A stretch of DNA of 34,502 nt from CAZXYF01 sp964644705 (GTDB lineage: Bacteria > Planctomycetota > Brocadiia > SM23-32): positions 1-34,502 of the forward strand of contig CAZXYF010000010.1 in NCBI GenBank assembly GCA_964644705.1, given 5' to 3'. Below are positions 32,629 through 34,502 of the stretch, one piece after another. Numbering within the stretch: position 1 is the first letter of the stretch; the number at the start of each line of letters is the position of its first letter. The notes beneath the pieces were generated by a model. It did no database searches. It was not told the DNA's origin and saw only the letters and a list, made by a program, of their open reading frames with translations. Both the position numbers and the translations under genes were made by a program.

Positions 32629-33291
32629 TTAGCCTGTCGCCTCTCTGGTCTCATCGTCCTCGTTGTTCTTCTCACCGATTTTATGCTCCTCGCCCTGAAT
32701 CAGCCTGCGAATGTTGGAATGGTGCAGGATGATGACAAAGATGCCTGCCAGTGTGCAGAATAATGTGCGGCCCATTCCCGTTCCCAGCGGGGCAGGATAA
32801 ACGAACCAGACGGAGATGGCCAGGGCAGCTGCGGCACAGATCGATGCCAGCGAGACATACCGGAGAGCGGCAAAAAGTATGGCCCAGCATCCGGCGGCGA
32901 TCAGGACGGCCCATGGAGCGAGGATTGAGCAGGCGCCGGTCCCTGCGGCGACGGCCTTGCCACCTTTAAATTTCAGGAAAATGGGAAAAACATGCCCCAG
33001 AATAGCCGCAATAGCGCACACGACGGCCAAAAGGGCCGGTTCGTACCCGAAAGCAGCCCCCGCAAAGACCCCGCCGACGTAGGCCGAAAGTGCCCCTTTA
33101 GAAAAGTCCAGGAGAAATACCACCGGGAAATAACGAAATCCCAGAACGCGTGCCGCATTTGTCGCCCCGACGTTTCCGCTTCCCACCTCTCGGATGTCGG
33201 TGCCTCGCAATATCTTAGCAAAGAGAAACCCGAAAGGTATCGATCCATAGATATAAGCAAGAATGGGGAGAATGATTGTAGGTGTATTCAC
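32629..33291 (-). CDS. plsY: Acyl-phosphate glycerol-3-phosphate acyltransferase PlsY
   Basis: Integral membrane enzyme for the first acylation in phospholipid synthesis. It is 220 aa with five to seven transmembrane helices. Conserved motifs are GSIPFGFLFAK, GSGNVGATNAAR (motif 1), LGHVFPIFLKFKGGKAVA (motif 2) and HHSNIRRLIQGEEHKIG (motif 3). The start is GTG with AAGG about 8 nt upstream. The tail after motif 3 is acidic. It follows the EamA gene by 35 nt, probably in one transcript. Confidence 0.95.
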   Translation of the reverse strand: MNTPTIILPILAYIYGSIPFGFLFAKILRGTDIREVGSGNVGATNAARVLGFRYFPVVFLLDFSKGALSAYVGGVFAGAAFGYEPALLAVVCAIAAILGHVFPIFLKFKGGKAVAAGTGACSILAPWAVLIAAGCWAILFAALRYVSLASICAAAALAISVWFVYPAPLGTGMGRTLFCTLAGIFVIILHHSNIRRLIQGEEHKIGEKNNEDDETREATG

Positions 33292-33326
33292 GTCCGGACC
33301 TTGTTGTGTGTGAAGGAGGGCTCTGA

Positions 33327-34259
33327 CTATTCTCGAATGATATCGCTCATCGTTACTTTACTGCTCTGGCCGCGCGACCGGCCACTGCGGCACACGAAAA
33401 GGAGAAGGACAACTCCCCCAACAGCAAGCCAGCCTGGACGGGTTTGGGTCATCCAGTGAGACCAGGCGATACCGAAAATAAGGGAGAGGTACCAGATCGG
33501 AGCGGCAAAGGCCGGTGTGACCAGTGAGAGGGATTTCAGCCAGAGGCCCAGACCAAGCGCAACAGATCCCACCCCCAGGGCCATGCTCAACCATAAGCTT
33601 CGACGGGTGATGCTCAGTATGTTGTTGCCCGTGGAAAGGCAGGTTGCGAACAGACAGGCGGCCCCGAGCAGCCAGATTAATGCGGACACGGGAAGCACGG
33701 CGGTGTTTCGTACCAGGGGGCGTGCAAGCAACATGAACAGGGCCCAGCTGAGAGCGGAACCGAGCGCCAATCCTGTGGTTTTGGAAAGAGAGGGGAGGGC
33801 CACCTGTTTCGATCCAGCGGGGCCGGCCAGGATCATGATACAGCCCACGAATCCCAGCAGAAGAGCTCCGATTTGCTTCCAGCTGGCCCCTTCTTCCATT
33901 GGAAGGGAACAGATGCCCAGCAAAAGAGGGGCGGTGTAGAAGAGGATGTGTGCCTGAACAAGCTCGTTTCCGGCCTGCTCTATCGTCATAGCTTTGAGCA
34001 ACCACAGCCCGTATCCGCCGGTCACGGTCAAAAGCAGTATACGGGTTTCGTGTTTTTTGAAAACGCCCAGTTCGTCAAGGCGGCCCATGAGGGTCAACAT
34101 TGCTCCGGAGGCCAGTCCTGCCCACAGAAGCACATGGAAGTAAAAGACGGTCAGTGGAGTATCAGAATCCAGGCCGTGCGCGGTGACGTAGAACACCGGG
34201 CTCCAGCAGATGACTGCCAGAACGGCAAGTATGAATCCATTTGTTTCCGACCGCGTCAT
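33327..34259 (-). CDS. EamA/DMT family transporter
   Basis: 310 aa, about ten transmembrane helices in two EamA repeats. First: GFILAVLAVICWSPVFYVTAHG..PLTVFYFHVLLWAGLASG. Second: TGLALGSALSWALFMLLARPLV..WLSMALGVGSVALGLGLWLKSLSLVTPAFAAPIWYLSLIFGIAW, the repeat signature. The substrate is unknown (amino acids, nucleobases and metabolites occur in the family). The ATG at 34259 is preceded by AAGGA at about 9 nt; an upstream TTG at 34310 is rejected. First gene of the plsY transcript. Confidence 0.9.
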   Translation of the reverse strand: MTRSETNGFILAVLAVICWSPVFYVTAHGLDSDTPLTVFYFHVLLWAGLASGAMLTLMGRLDELGVFKKHETRILLLTVTGGYGLWLLKAMTIEQAGNELVQAHILFYTAPLLLGICSLPMEEGASWKQIGALLLGFVGCIMILAGPAGSKQVALPSLSKTTGLALGSALSWALFMLLARPLVRNTAVLPVSALIWLLGAACLFATCLSTGNNILSITRRSLWLSMALGVGSVALGLGLWLKSLSLVTPAFAAPIWYLSLIFGIAWSHWMTQTRPGWLAVGGVVLLLFVCRSGRSRGQSSKVTMSDIIRE

Positions 34260-34298
34260 GTCACGAGTCCTTATTTCGGAAAAACTCTTCCCGTCAAA

Positions 34299-34327
34299 CT
34301 TGTAAACCAAAACTGCTCAGACGTCAA
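34299..34327 (-). promoter_or_regulatory. Putative promoter of EamA-plsY operon
   Basis: Minus-strand TTGACG (plus 34322-34327), 17-nt spacer, TACAAG (plus 34299-34304). The leader is about 33 nt. A second minus-strand TATAAT lies at the very end of the window (34497-34502), with its -35 outside. Confidence 0.45.
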
Positions 34328-34502
34328 CTGTACTGTGCAGTTTGACCGGTCACCGGGTATTGAACAATCGGGCATGTGCCACTGTGATCAAAACAGTTTT
34401 TGTTTGCCCTGTGAAACGACTTCCTCTAATGTAGCCTTCCGTCCCGCGGAGTCCAGAGATGTTCTCCGTTTTGCGATCGGTAAAGAGGTTGTTTCTATTA
34501 TA

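Overview
The window looks like a chromosomal segment of a free-living Gram-negative bacterium, most likely from the PVC superphylum (Verrucomicrobiota/Kiritimatiellota/Lentisphaerota-like). This is inferred from gene content: a divergent McsA-McsB-ClpC set whose McsB resembles the chlamydial type, a lone DUF4159 protein, a secreted DUF2341/PA14/PKD/SGNH mosaic and a PpiD-like chaperone. The phylum is an inference. No insertion sequence, prophage or CRISPR array is seen. Many start sites follow clear Shine-Dalgarno (SD) sequences, and several intergenic spaces hold near-consensus TTGACA/TATAAT promoters with 16-18 bp spacers.

Layout, left to right. 1-9.2 kb is mostly on the minus strand: signal peptidase I with a small membrane protein, an orphan hypothetical (+), a membrane-anchored coiled-coil protein, an HNH nuclease, a GH4 glycosidase, a YjbQ-family protein (+), then a TIM-barrel sugar isomerase/epimerase in operon with a large secreted SGNH-type protein. 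9.4-16.3 kb (+) is core metabolism: PpiD-like chaperone and ribF (overlapping), gap, an intrinsic terminator, pgk, an rpe-like epimerase and accD, ended by a convergent DUF4159 gene that overlaps accD. 17.3-22 kb (+) is a protein quality-control operon with its own strong promoter and terminator: queD, mcsA, mcsB, clpC. 22.4-25.6 kb has a MATE transporter, a structured non-coding stretch with a terminator, and a minus-strand pair of nucleases (GIY-YIG/DUF123 and membrane-anchored SNase). 25.6-30.7 kb has a HEAT-repeat lipoprotein, then on minus a homocysteine S-methyltransferase, nikR and a B12-binding-type radical SAM enzyme. 30.8-31.1 kb has tRNA-Met(CAT) and tRNA-Pro(CGG). 31.2-34.5 kb has ferredoxin, a DHH phosphoesterase, plsY and an EamA transporter.

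The most interesting signals are regulatory. (i) NikR has an Arg-Gly-Ser DNA-contacting strand, and a perfect GTTAC-N14-GTAAC inverted repeat lies directly upstream of the neighbouring methyltransferase gene, suggesting a nickel-controlled methyltransferase. (ii) The DHH gene has a perfect SD about 50 nt too far upstream, but a strong hairpin fills exactly the excess and would bring the SD to 7 nt from the ATG. (iii) McsB has lost the arginines of its nucleotide-binding SSRxRxxRN motif while keeping the acidic and Cys residues. (iv) A train of four hairpins ending in a T-tract at 24.0-24.14 kb may be a small RNA or a dispersed palindromic repeat.
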